This document shows positions 54,921 to 63,690 of a stretch of 64,000 nucleotides of DNA, one piece after another. Source of the DNA: Palsa-506 sp963709075. Lineage in GTDB: Bacteria > Actinomycetota > Actinomycetes > Streptosporangiales > Streptosporangiaceae. How positions within the stretch are numbered: position 1 is the stretch's first letter; each line of letters opens with the position of its first letter. The notes below the pieces were generated by a model. It was given only the letters and a program-made list of their open reading frames with translations, had not been told where the DNA came from and did not search any database. The position numbers were made by a program, and so were the translations under genes. The stretch covers positions 62,001 through 126,000 of the forward strand of contig CAVPUY010000016.1 in the NCBI GenBank assembly GCA_963709075.1, in the 5' to 3' direction.

Positions 54921-55192
54921 GCGTGTCCGTCCGCATCCCGACGATCCTGCGCTCGTACACCGGCGGAGCCGCCGAGGTGAACGCGGAAGGCGGCACGCTG
55001 CGCGAGGTCATCGCCGGGCTGAACGCCGATTATCCCGGCGTCGGCAGCAGGATCCTGGACGATGCCGGCAAAATCCGCCGGTTCGTCAACGTCTATGTCG
55101 GCGACACTGATGTCCGGCTTGCCCAGGGCCTCGACACCCCGGTGCCGCCGGGCACGCAGGTCTCGGTAATCCCCGCCGTGGCCGGCGGCTGA
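54917..55192 (+). CDS. ThiS/MoaD-family sulfur-carrier-like protein
   Basis: 91 aa ending in Gly-Gly (VSVIPAVAGG), the carboxyl end needed for thiocarboxylate or conjugation chemistry. The ubiquitin-like fold is visible: SVRIPTILRSYTGGAAEVNA, TLREVIAGLNADYPGVGSRI and VNVYVGDTDVRLAQGLDTPV. Its ATG overlaps the thrC stop (ATGA). This thrC-MoaD pairing is conserved in actinobacteria, where such proteins have been implicated in sulfur transfer; the partner is not in the window. Confidence 0.85.
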   Translation: MSVSVRIPTILRSYTGGAAEVNAEGGTLREVIAGLNADYPGVGSRILDDAGKIRRFVNVYVGDTDVRLAQGLDTPVPPGTQVSVIPAVAGG

Positions 55193-55413
55193 CCATGTCC
55201 TCGCCCCTGGCCTGCCCGCTGCCAGTCCGGTGAATTCGGGGAGTAGCTGGCCACCGCCCGCGCGGCACGCGGTAAAGTCATGTCCGGTCGCTGCCGGTAC
55301 TACGAAGGGGCAAGCCTGGCTTGCCTAGCACGTTGGGCCTGTGACGCGATCGGCGGGCTCCGCGGTTGCAAGGGCGGAGCCCGAAGGCCCGAGCACAGTT
55401 AGGGAGTTGAGTA

Positions 55414-55614
55414 ATGGCTCAGGGCACCGTCAAATGGTTCAACGCGGACAAGGGCTACGGCTTCATCGCGGTCGACGGTGGTAGGGACGTTTTCGTCCAC
55501 TTCTCCGCCATCCAGGCGGACGGCTACCGCAGCCTCGAGGAAGGCCAGCGGGTTGAGTTCGACATCGAGCAGGGCGACCGCGGACCCCAGGCGATCTCGG
55601 TCCGTACCGTCTAG
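55414..55614 (+). CDS. Cold-shock protein (CspA family)
   Basis: 66 aa, the classic single cold-shock domain: MAQGTVKWFNADKGYGFIAV with RNP1 KGYGFI, and VFVHFSAIQ as RNP2, ending PQAISVRTV. It binds single-stranded RNA/DNA. The ~220 bp before it contains no gene; a structured G-rich leader (about 55300-55400) may carry the usual cold-shock 5'UTR, but no specific motif is seen. Intact. Confidence 0.95.
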   Translation: MAQGTVKWFNADKGYGFIAVDGGRDVFVHFSAIQADGYRSLEEGQRVEFDIEQGDRGPQAISVRTV

Positions 55615-55926
55615 CCACTGACAAAGCTAGTCACCGAAAAGCTAGCCGCTGAGACAGGCCGGATGGCTCGCTGCCCGATCAGGGCGCCGGGCTGTCCGGC
55701 CTGTTGAGCAAGGTCATCTGCCATAGCCCCGGGCCGTCGGCCTGGCCCGGGTCGGGCGCCTGCCGGCCGGGATGCCGGTGCCTGCGGCGTCGTGCGCGCT
55801 GGTGCCTGCGGAGCGTTGCGCTCTGCTGGGACTCCGGTGCCGGCCGGGCCTGGTGATCCGCGCTGGCCTGCTGATGCCCGCCGGCTGCCGGGCCGGCCGC
55901 CGCGCGGCCTGCTGCCGCCAGCCAGC
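55615..55926. other. Intergenic stretch, 312 bp
   Basis: Between cspA and the CIRCE elements. No supportable gene; repeated CAGCCGG/GCCGG runs and a TGCCGGCC motif only. It must hold the far promoter region of groEL. Confidence 0.4.
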
Positions 55927-55953
55927 TTGCACTCTCACCCCGAGAGTGCTAAA
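55927..55953 (+). promoter_or_regulatory. CIRCE element 1 (HrcA site) of groEL
   Basis: CTTGCACTC, nine bases TCACCCCGA, GAGTGCTAA. The right arm matches the CIRCE consensus exactly; the left arm differs in two places from TTAGCACTC. HrcA binds CIRCE to repress groEL at normal temperature. Confidence 0.8.
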
Positions 55954-55961
55954 CAAGGCGT

Positions 55962-55988
55962 TGGCACTCTCGGGGTGAGAGTGACAAC
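55962..55988 (+). promoter_or_regulatory. CIRCE element 2 (HrcA site) of groEL
   Basis: TTGGCACTC, nine bases TCGGGGTGA, GAGTGACAA. Its spacer is the exact reverse complement of the spacer of element 1, so the two together can form a large perfect stem. Confidence 0.75.
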
Positions 55989-56117
55989 GCAGTGGCCTGA
56001 TCGGGGCGATGAGGCCGGACCGGCGGCGGGAAGGGATCGTCTGCCGGCGCGGCCGTCCGTCGCGGGCGTTGGCCCGGTCGGCACGCATGGCACAAAGTTC
56101 CGGGAGGACTGGAGCCT

Positions 56118-57743
56118 ATGGCAGCGAAGATGATCGCGTTCGACGAGGAAGCCAGGCGCGGCCTCGAGCGCGGCATGAACCAGCTCGCCGACGCAGTGAA
56201 AGTAACCCTCGGCCCGAAGGGCCGGAACGTGGTGCTCGAGAAGAAGTGGGGAGCCCCCACGATCACCAACGATGGCGTGTCCATCGCCAAGGAGATCGAG
56301 CTCGAGGACCCGTGGGAGAAGATCGGCGCCGAGCTGGTTAAGGAAGTCGCAAAGAAGACGGACGACGTCGCAGGCGACGGCACGACGACGGCGACAGTGC
56401 TCGCCCAGGCGCTGGTCCGCGAGGGCCTGCGCAATGTCGCCGCCGGCGCGAACCCGATGTCCCTGAAGCGGGGCATCGAGGCGGCCGTCGAGCGGGTGAG
56501 CGAGGAACTGTCCAAGCTCGCCAAGGATGTGGAGACCAAGGAGCAGATTTCCTCGACGGCGTCCATCTCGGCCGGCGACACCGCGATCGGCGAGATGATC
56601 GCCGAAGCGATGGACAAGGTCGGCAAGGAAGGCGTCATCACCGTCGAGGAGAGCAATACCTTCGGCCTCGAGCTTGAGCTCACCGAGGGCATGCGCTTCG
56701 ACAAGGGCTACATCTCGCACTACTTCGCCACCGACCCAGAGCGGATGGAGGCCGTCCTCGACGATCCCTACATCCTCATCGTCAACTCCAAGGTGTCGGC
56801 GAACAAGGACCTGCTGCCGCTTCTCGACAAGGTGGTGCAGTCGGGCAAGCCGCTCGTCATCATCGCCGAGGACGTCGAGGGCGAGGCGCTGGCGACCCTG
56901 GTCGTCAACAAGATCCGCGGGCTGTTCAAGTCCGTCGCGGTGAAGGCGCCCGGGTTCGGCGACCGCCGTAAGGCCATGCTCGGTGACATCGCCATCCTGA
57001 CCGGCGGCCAGGTCATCAGCGAGGAAGTCGGCCTGAAGCTGGAGAGCGCCGATGTCGACCTGCTGGGCAAGGCCCGCAAGGTCGTCGTCACCAAGGACGA
57101 GACGACGATCGTGGACGGCGCGGGCGATGCCGACCAGATCTCCGGCCGGGTCAACCAGATCCGTGCCGAGATCGACAACACCGACTCCGACTACGACCGC
57201 GAGAAGCTGCAGGAGCGGCTCGCCAAGCTGGCCGGCGGCGTGGCCGTCATCAAGGCCGGGGCGGCGACCGAGGTCGAGCTCAAGGAGCGCAAGCACCGCA
57301 TCGAGGACGCGGTGCGCAACGCCAAGGCCGCAGTCGAGGAGGGCATCGTCGCCGGCGGCGGCGTCGCACTCATCCAGGCGGGCGCCAACGCGTTCAAGAA
57401 GCTTGAGCTGTCGGGCGACGAGGCAACCGGCGCGCAGATCGTCCGCCGGGCGCTGGAGGAGCCGCTCAAGCAGATCGCGGTGAACGCCGGCCTCGAGGGC
57501 GGCGTGGTGACCGAAAAGGTGCGGTCGCTCGATGCCGGTCACGGTCTCAATGCCGCGGACGGTGAGTATGTCGACATGTTCAAGGCCGGCATCATCGACC
57601 CAGCGAAGGTGACGCGTTCCGCGCTGCAGAACGCGGCTTCCATCGCCGGGCTGTTCCTCACCACCGAGGCAGTGATTGCCGAGAAGCCAGAGAAGAACCC
57701 GGCCCCGGCAGCCCCGGGCGGCGGCGGTGACATGGACTTCTAG
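56118..57743 (+). CDS. groEL: 60 kDa chaperonin GroEL
   Basis: 541 aa, full length and clean. Conserved landmarks: AADAVKVTLGPKGRNVVLEK-like VKVTLGPKGRNVVLEKKWG, AGDGTTTATVLAQALVREGL, IEAAVERVSEELSKLA, VEEGIVAGGGVALIQAGANA, and the Gly/Met-rich tail GGGGDMDF. It folds proteins with GroES in the cytoplasm. There is no groES next to it, as for the second, solitary groEL of many actinobacteria (the Streptomyces GroEL2 situation). Two CIRCE sites upstream and a perfect hairpin downstream frame it. Confidence 0.95.
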   Translation: MAAKMIAFDEEARRGLERGMNQLADAVKVTLGPKGRNVVLEKKWGAPTITNDGVSIAKEIELEDPWEKIGAELVKEVAKKTDDVAGDGTTTATVLAQALVREGLRNVAAGANPMSLKRGIEAAVERVSEELSKLAKDVETKEQISSTASISAGDTAIGEMIAEAMDKVGKEGVITVEESNTFGLELELTEGMRFDKGYISHYFATDPERMEAVLDDPYILIVNSKVSANKDLLPLLDKVVQSGKPLVIIAEDVEGEALATLVVNKIRGLFKSVAVKAPGFGDRRKAMLGDIAILTGGQVISEEVGLKLESADVDLLGKARKVVVTKDETTIVDGAGDADQISGRVNQIRAEIDNTDSDYDREKLQERLAKLAGGVAVIKAGAATEVELKERKHRIEDAVRNAKAAVEEGIVAGGGVALIQAGANAFKKLELSGDEATGAQIVRRALEEPLKQIAVNAGLEGGVVTEKVRSLDAGHGLNAADGEYVDMFKAGIIDPAKVTRSALQNAASIAGLFLTTEAVIAEKPEKNPAPAAPGGGGDMDF

Positions 57744-57842
57744 CTGCTAGCGCCGTGCCCGGGTAATTTCCGGTGCGGCATGCAGTGCTAGACCGAAGTC
57801 CTTTTCTGGTGAGACTCTCATAGCGAGCAGTCAAATCAGGTC

Positions 57843-57879
57843 GAGGGGGCGGCACCGGCAGGACCGGTGCCGCCCCCTC
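57843..57879 (+). terminator. Perfect 16-bp hairpin after groEL
   Basis: GAGGGGGCGGCACCGG, five-base loop CAGGA, and the exact complement CCGGTGCCGCCCCCTC, 100 bp past the groEL stop and 82 bp before the next start. No T-run follows closely. Most likely the groEL transcript end. Confidence 0.75.
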
Positions 57880-57961
57880 TGCCCATTCCCGCAGCGCGCT
57901 GCGGGTATTTTCTACTACCTGCCATCTCCACAAGTCGCCGAATAAGAGGGATTATCTGCGC

Positions 57962-59713
57962 ATGGACCCCTCGACCGAACAGCTCATCCGGGATTACCTC
58001 AACCGGGTGGCAGTGGCGGCACGGCGCAGCATGGGCCAGGACGAGGTCAGGGCCTTCCTCGCGCGGCTGCGTGCGTCGATCGAGCGGCAGTGCACCGCGC
58101 ACGGCGTGGCCAGCCCGGCCGAAGTCGCCAGCGTGCTTGCCGCACTGGGCGGCCCGCAGGCGCTTGTCGACCTCGAGCACGCCAGGCTGGCCAGGGCGCA
58201 GGCAGAACGGCAACGCCCGGGCTCTGAACCGGGCACCGCGGCGACTGACCCGATGGCCGCCGTTACCCCCGAGCATGGCAGCGCGACCGGATCCCGGGAT
58301 GCGGCCCCCGGGGACGTGGTATTCGGCGACGTGGTGGCCGGCGACGTGGTGGCGGGCAGCGTGCTGGCGGGCGGCGCGGCGGCCGGTGGCCAAGGCGCCG
58401 GCCGCTCGAGCGGCTGGCTGCTGCGCCTGCCGGGCAAGCCGCGCCGCCTTGGCCGGCAGCGCGACGGCAAGCGGGCGCCGGCCGGGCCAGGCACCGACCG
58501 GGACGGGGAGCCCGGACTGACCGCCGCCCAGCAGCTTTCCCTCCAGCGCCGCTCGGTCATGTCTCGCAGGCGCCCCGGGGCAGTCATGACGGAGAAGGAA
58601 GCCGCGCGGGCCGCACGGGCCGCGGCACGCGGGCCGCAGGGCAGGGACAGTCCGCTACTGGCGCCAGTAAAGCGCGGCCGGGCAGCCTGGCTGGACCAGG
58701 CGGCCGACCTCGGCCAGGATCCGGCTGCCCAGCCGGAAGCGGACGAACTGCCGCCCACGGCGCTGGCTTTCGTCCCCCAGTCGGCGCCTGCCGGGCAGCG
58801 GCCCGCCGCCCGGCCGAAGTTCTATCGGGTCCGCGATTCTGCCGAGGCACTCGACTCCGCCGAAGGCAGGCAGGCCAGCCCGCCGCCCCGGTTGCCGGGC
58901 ACCGGGCCGGCCAGGATCGCGGGTTCCACGCCGGAGCAGCCTCCGGCCCGGAATCCGTCGGCGTTCCGGCCGCAGCGGTCGGAAACCCAGGAACCGTCGG
59001 CGTTCCGGCCGCAGCGGTCGGAAACCCAGGAACCGTCGGCGTTCCGGCCGCAGCGGTCGGCCGGCCCGCAACGAGAGCCTGACCCGTACTCGACGTACCA
59101 GCCGGAACAGAAGTACCGCCCGGAACAGACGAACCAGCCGGACCAGATTTACCGTCCGAAGCAGAAGTACCGCCCGGCATCCGGCCAGGAAACAGCCGCG
59201 TATTCGAAGCCGGCCCTCCGCTCCTGGCCGGACCAGGAGCCTGAGCCTGCCGATATGCCAGTCAGCACCGCGCTCGTCCCGGTCGCTGTCGCCCAGCCCG
59301 CCGACACCAGGACGCTCGGGTCTCGCGTCCGGACGATCCTGAAGCAGGCCGCGACGCTGGCGCGCCGGAATCCGCTGGAAGCGACCGCGGTAGTGCTGCT
59401 TGGCCTTGGCGGGCTGATTTACCCGCTGATCTGGCTGGTGGGCGCGGCCGTGGCGCTGCCATCCCGCCGATGGGACATCAAGGACAAGTGGCTCGGGATT
59501 GCCGCCCCAGCCATCGTGACGATTGTCGGCAGCGCTGGCCTTGCCGCGGGATTGCGGCACCTGACGGCGGGGGCGTACTTCCATGAAGCCGTGACGATCG
59601 GCGGATACCTGATCCGGGCCGGAGCCGTGCTCGGCGCGGCCTACCTTGCATGGCGGGTCCGGCGCGGTCAGCGCGCGCCTGCCGCGCCGCCCTGGCGCCG
59701 GCCATATCGCTGA
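57962..59713 (+). CDS. HAAS-like domain, disordered repeat region and membrane helices
   Basis: 583 aa. Residues 1-80 form a helical HAAS-like signalling domain (LIRDYLNRVAVAARRSMGQD, SVLAALGGPQALVDLEHARL). A long disordered region follows with imperfect VVAGDV repeats, then two and a half copies of 13-residue PSAFRPQRSETQE (about 58945-59055) and Gln/Pro-rich PEQKYRPEQ units. Two or three membrane helices (about 485-565, GLGGLIYPLIWLVGAAVALP, GAVLGAAYLAWRVRRGQ) end it. The 39-bp repeat coding unit is nearly identical between copies, suggesting recent expansion. Function unknown; downstream of groEL and upstream of the csd gene. Confidence 0.65.
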   Translation: MDPSTEQLIRDYLNRVAVAARRSMGQDEVRAFLARLRASIERQCTAHGVASPAEVASVLAALGGPQALVDLEHARLARAQAERQRPGSEPGTAATDPMAAVTPEHGSATGSRDAAPGDVVFGDVVAGDVVAGSVLAGGAAAGGQGAGRSSGWLLRLPGKPRRLGRQRDGKRAPAGPGTDRDGEPGLTAAQQLSLQRRSVMSRRRPGAVMTEKEAARAARAAARGPQGRDSPLLAPVKRGRAAWLDQAADLGQDPAAQPEADELPPTALAFVPQSAPAGQRPAARPKFYRVRDSAEALDSAEGRQASPPPRLPGTGPARIAGSTPEQPPARNPSAFRPQRSETQEPSAFRPQRSETQEPSAFRPQRSAGPQREPDPYSTYQPEQKYRPEQTNQPDQIYRPKQKYRPASGQETAAYSKPALRSWPDQEPEPADMPVSTALVPVAVAQPADTRTLGSRVRTILKQAATLARRNPLEATAVVLLGLGGLIYPLIWLVGAAVALPSRRWDIKDKWLGIAAPAIVTIVGSAGLAAGLRHLTAGAYFHEAVTIGGYLIRAGAVLGAAYLAWRVRRGQRAPAAPPWRRPYR

Positions 59714-59883
59714 CGCCGCTGCTCGGCGGCCAGCTGCCGCGCTGCGGCCGGATCGGCCGGCCGGGTGCCTCGAGGCACCGCCGTGCCGCAGTGCCGCCCG
59801 GCGCGGCCTGCGGTCGGACGGGATAACCTGGGCGCTACGCAGTCGTTGATGTAACCAGTCCCTCCTCGCGTAAGGTCTCGCTC

Positions 59884-60267
59884 GTGCCCACTGGCAAGGT
59901 CAAGTGGTATGACGCCGACAAGGGTTTCGGCTTCCTCACCCGTGATGACGGAGGTGAGGTCTTTGTGCATTCCTCCGCCCTGGAAGGAAGCGGCACCACG
60001 CTCAGGGCGGGCCAGCGGGTCGAGTTCGGCGTGGCCGAGGGCCGGCGGGGCACGCAGGCGCTGCAGGTACGCACGCTGGACCCGCCGCCGACAGTGGCCA
60101 AGGTCAGTCAGAAGGATCCGGACGAGATGGTCGTGATCGTCGAGGACCTGATCAAGTTGCTGGACGGCATATCGAACATCTACCGGCGCGGCAGGCACCC
60201 GGACAGCAGGGACGCGAAGAAGATCGCCGCTGTGCTGCGCGCGGTCGCCGATGACATCGAGGTCTGA
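59884..60267 (+). CDS. Cold-shock domain protein with C-terminal extension
   Basis: 127 aa from a GTG. Residues 1-65 are a cold-shock domain (TGKVKWYDADKGFGFLTRDD, RNP1 KGFGFL; VFVHSSAL is RNP2). A C-terminal helical extension follows (DEMVVIVEDLIKLLDGISNI, KIAAVLRAVADDIEV), specific to actinobacterial long Csp proteins. It probably binds RNA; the extension may mediate partner contacts. Confidence 0.9.
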   Translation: MPTGKVKWYDADKGFGFLTRDDGGEVFVHSSALEGSGTTLRAGQRVEFGVAEGRRGTQALQVRTLDPPPTVAKVSQKDPDEMVVIVEDLIKLLDGISNIYRRGRHPDSRDAKKIAAVLRAVADDIEV

Positions 60268-60325
60268 TCCAGCTCAGGCTGCCAGCGCTCGGCGACCGGC
60301 CAGGGACGCACAGCGGCCCGGATGC

Positions 60326-60430
60326 CTGCAACCGGCCAGGACGCGCGGCGACCGGCCAGGACGCGCGGCGACCGCCCAGGACGCGCGGCTCGGATGCCTG
60401 CGGCCGCCCAGGACGCGCGGCGGCCCGGGT
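60326..60430. repeat. 20-21 bp GC tandem repeat
   Basis: Four imperfect copies of GACCGGCCAGGACGCGCGGC-like units between the csd gene and the convergent MFS gene. No coding or RNA function can be seen. Confidence 0.7.
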
Positions 60431-60455
60431 GCCTGCGGCCGGGTGGCTGCGGCGG

Positions 60456-61983
60456 TCAGGATGCCTGCGCTTGCGCCATCCGCCGGTTGCTCGCCATCCG
60501 CCGCCTCCTCCGGAGCATGAGCACCGCCAGCGCGACGGCTAGGCCGCTGGCCGCGACGGTGAGCCCGGCGACGCCGCTGTTGGTCAGCGACATCAGCAGT
60601 CCCGCAAGGCCGCCGGCCACCCAGGACAGCTGATGCAGCGTCTCGGAGGCGGCGAATGTGGATGACCGGATTTCCTCGCCGATCTCCCGCTGCAGGATCG
60701 AGTCAAGCGCCAGCTTCACCAGGGCCTGCCCGAGCGCGGCCATCAGGGCCACCACGAGCGCTGCCCACAGCCCGAACAGCACCGCGCACGTCGCGGTGAC
60801 GACGGTGGTGAGTCCGAGCATGCCGAACACGATGACCTGCGGCGCGCGCGATTTGAGCGCGGCACCGATGGCCGTGCCGAGAAAACCGCCGAGCGCGGCA
60901 GCGCCGATCATCTCGCCGAGCGCCACCTTGTCCGGCGTCGTGCCGAAATGCGCGGTCCGGAGCAGGAAGGCAAGGAAGAAGATCATGAAGCCGGAGAACG
61001 CGCGCTGCGCGGCGTTCGCGCCCATGGCCTCGCCGACGACCGGCCCGAGCTGCGGGAACCGCCACCGTCGTCTTTTCCGTTGCGGCAGTGGCACGGTGCC
61101 CTGCGGACCGCGCGGGGCGGATCCGTTTCCGTCCGGGCCGGCCTCCGAATGAACCGGCCGGGTCGGCGGCGAAAGGCCCGTGGCCGGCCGCGCCGTTCGG
61201 CGCGCCGTCGGCTGGCTGCGGTATGCCGACGTCGCCGGTCGGCAGCGGCAGGTCGACGCCGTCAGGCAGCCGGAGGGCCAGAGCTATCGCGGCCAGGTAG
61301 AAGGCCGTCCCGATGCGCAGCACCCACGCGGCGCCGCCCTGGCCGCCGCCGGCGACGATATCGATGCCCGCTGCCGCGAGGGCGCCGAGGGTGGAAGCAA
61401 TGAGCGCAGCCAGTGCGGACCGGGCGTTCGCGGTAACCAGCGTGATCTCGGCGGGGAGCAGCCGGGGCGCGATCGCGCTGCGGGTGACGCCGAAGGCCTT
61501 CTGCAGCACCAGGACGCCGAAGGCTGCGGGCAGCAGGTTGGCAGGGTCGTTGTGCTGGACGGCTATCGACATGCCCCAGCACAGCAGCCCTCGGGTGAGC
61601 AGAGTGCCAGCAAGGATGTACCGGCGCCCTTGCTGCACCTTGTCCAGCATCGGCCCGATGAACGGGGCGAGCACGGCGAATGGTGCCATGGTGATCAGCA
61701 GCGCCAGCGCGATCCTGGAGCGGGCCTGGTCGGGCGAGGCGCTGAAGAACAGAGTGCCGGCCAGCGCCACCGCGACGAATGCGTCCGCCAGGCTGCTGGC
61801 GGCGGTCAGCTCGATGAGCTTGTTGAGCCCGGTACGCGAGGCTCCGGACGCCCCGGTCAGGCGCTGCACGGCGCGGCTAGCGCCGCCCGCTGCGGATGCG
61901 CCGACCCGGGCGGCGGTCTGCGATGCAGAGACCACCGAACGGGTCGCCCGCCTGGCGCGCGCGGTGGTCCCGGTCTCTCGCAT
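60456..61983 (-). CDS. MFS transporter, frameshifted
   Basis: About 510 aa. The first half (from 61983) has a 60-aa cytoplasmic N-terminus and six membrane helices including LIELTAASSLADAFVAVALA and SRIALALLITMAPFAVLAPF. A loop carries a Gly/Pro-rich linker. Near 61085 the frame changes and six more helices follow (RAFSGFMIFFLAFLLRTAHF, GAAALGGFLGTAIGAAL, VVALMAALGQALVKLALDSI, AVALAVLMLRRRR). Twelve helices in all; substrate unknown. The gene is divergent from the DUF3027 gene. Confidence 0.75.
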
Positions 61984-62097
61984 AGCCCAAGTATTCTGCT
62001 TTCAGTGGACTGCGACGACCCCGCGGGGTACGCGGGTTGGCCGGAGTCCCTGGTTATCGATGCACGCACGCCGTCCGATAAGGAACAATCACTGATC

Positions 62098-62997
62098 GTG
62101 AGCCCTACCCGCACCCGCACACGGGAGCCAGACGAGGCATGCGCCCAGGCCGTCGACCTGGCCCGCGCCGCAGCCCAGGAACTGGCCGGAGCCGACCAGG
62201 TCGGGCCGCACCGCGGCATCGAGGTTGACGGGGACCGGGTCGTCACGCACCTGTTCGACTGCCTGGATCCGGCCTACACGGGCTGGCGCTGGGCTATCAC
62301 CGTCGCCCGGGCGTCGCGCGCCAAGCTGGTCACGGTCAGCGAGGGCGTGCTGCTGCCAGGTCCCGACTCCCTGCTCGCACCGGACTGGGTTCCGTGGCGT
62401 GACCGGGTCCGGCCTGGTGACGTGGGCGTAGGTGACCTGCTGCCGGCCGGGGAGGATGACGAGCGGCTGGTACCCGCGGTCCTGCTCGAAGGCGACGACG
62501 GGGTCCTGGACTGGGATGACAGCGCGGACTGGGCGGCCGGGCAGGACCTGCTGGCCGCAATGGACCTGCCGGACGCGCCCGGCGAGCCGGGGCTGGCTGC
62601 GGGCCAGGAGGCCGGCCCGGCCTCGGCGCGGGCCCGCGTGCTCTCGGCGATCGGGCGGGACGCGACCGCAGCGCGCTGGTACGCCAGCGAGCACGGGCCG
62701 CGGACGCCGCTCGCGCACGCCGCACCTGCTCCCTGCGCGACCTGTGGGTTCCTGGTACGGCTCGGCAGCCCGCTCGGCCGCGTTTTCGGCGTCTGCGCGA
62801 ATGAGTACGCGCCGGATGACGGCAGGGTCGTTTCCCTGGACCATGGCTGCGGTGCGCACTCAGAGGCGGTTACCCCGGCAGGACCGTTCGGCTCCATCGC
62901 TCCGGTGATTGACGAACTCGGCTATGACTTGGTCGACGCGCCAGGCATCTCGATGACCGAGACAGTCTTCGAGTCACTGGATCACGGCCAGAGTTAG
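62098..62997 (+). CDS. DUF3027 protein
   Basis: 299 aa from the GTG at 62098 (an upstream GTG at 62005 is possible). The DUF3027 pattern: AVDLARAAAQELAG, YTGWRWAITVARASRAKLVT, VPWRDRVRPGDVGVGDLLPA, ATCGFLVRLGSPLGRVFGVC and DDGRVVSLDHGCGAHSE. The CxxC and DHGCG Cys/His residues could bind a metal. The family is restricted to actinobacteria and has no known function. Intact. Confidence 0.85.
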   Translation: MSPTRTRTREPDEACAQAVDLARAAAQELAGADQVGPHRGIEVDGDRVVTHLFDCLDPAYTGWRWAITVARASRAKLVTVSEGVLLPGPDSLLAPDWVPWRDRVRPGDVGVGDLLPAGEDDERLVPAVLLEGDDGVLDWDDSADWAAGQDLLAAMDLPDAPGEPGLAAGQEAGPASARARVLSAIGRDATAARWYASEHGPRTPLAHAAPAPCATCGFLVRLGSPLGRVFGVCANEYAPDDGRVVSLDHGCGAHSEAVTPAGPFGSIAPVIDELGYDLVDAPGISMTETVFESLDHGQS

Positions 62998-63515
62998 CCG
63001 TCCCGGTGCCGGGCGGCCGGTTCCCCGCCGCTTGCCGGGTCTTCTCCGGGGGCCGGGTTCCCGCCGGTTGACGGGCCTTTTCCGGGTGCCGGGTCGCCGC
63101 CGCTTGCCGGGTCTTCTCCGGCGGCCGGGTTCCCTCCGGTTGACGGGCCATTTCCGGGAGCCGGGTCCCCGCCGCTTGCCGGGTCTTCTCCGGCGGCCAG
63201 AGTTCCGCGTGCCGGGCCTTCTCCGGGGGCCAGAGTTCCGCCGCTGGCCAGACTCTGGCTGTCCAGCCGGGCAGCTCGGCGCTGCGCGGTCCGAGCGCGC
63301 GATCGCTTGAGCACGGGCACGTAGCAGAAACCGAAGACCCCGACGGCGAATCCGGTCGCGCAGGTCCAGATCCACCAGCGATCGGCGGCAGCCAGGCTGT
63401 CCCGCGCGAGCAGCAGGACGACCAGCGCGACCGCCCAGCCGACGGCGATCGAGCCGGTCACCAGCTGGTCGTTGGCCTCCAGCGGCGGCGGAGCGGGACG
63501 GGTAGGGCGGTTCAC
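62994..63515 (-). CDS. DUF2530 membrane protein with expanded repeat tail
   Basis: 173 aa. Residues 1-75 are DUF2530: a short cytoplasmic part and two membrane helices (SIAVGWAVALVVLLLARDSL, WIWTCATGFAVGVFGFCYVP). The last about 80 residues are a Gly/Pro/Asp-rich repeat made of GEDPASGGDPAPG and GPSTGGNPA units, not normally present in DUF2530 proteins (about 75-90 aa). The corresponding DNA (63005-63240) is a 24-45 bp tandem repeat. It overlaps the DUF3027 stop by four bases in convergent orientation. Confidence 0.8.
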   Translation of the reverse strand: MNRPTRPAPPPLEANDQLVTGSIAVGWAVALVVLLLARDSLAAADRWWIWTCATGFAVGVFGFCYVPVLKRSRARTAQRRAARLDSQSLASGGTLAPGEGPARGTLAAGEDPASGGDPAPGNGPSTGGNPAAGEDPASGGDPAPGKGPSTGGNPAPGEDPASGGEPAARHRDG

Positions 63516-63690
63516 CGAATCAAGGCTAGCCGAGCGCCGCCCGGTGCCCCCGCCAGCGCGTCTTCCGTGCTGTACTTAGAGCCCTCCGGTTCGTTACTGG
63601 CCGGGGTCCGCCCGTTCCGCTGCGAGCCGTTTGACGGAATGCTTGATATCCGTCTACGGTTAGCAAAAGTAATGACTCAGGCTAAAGAAC

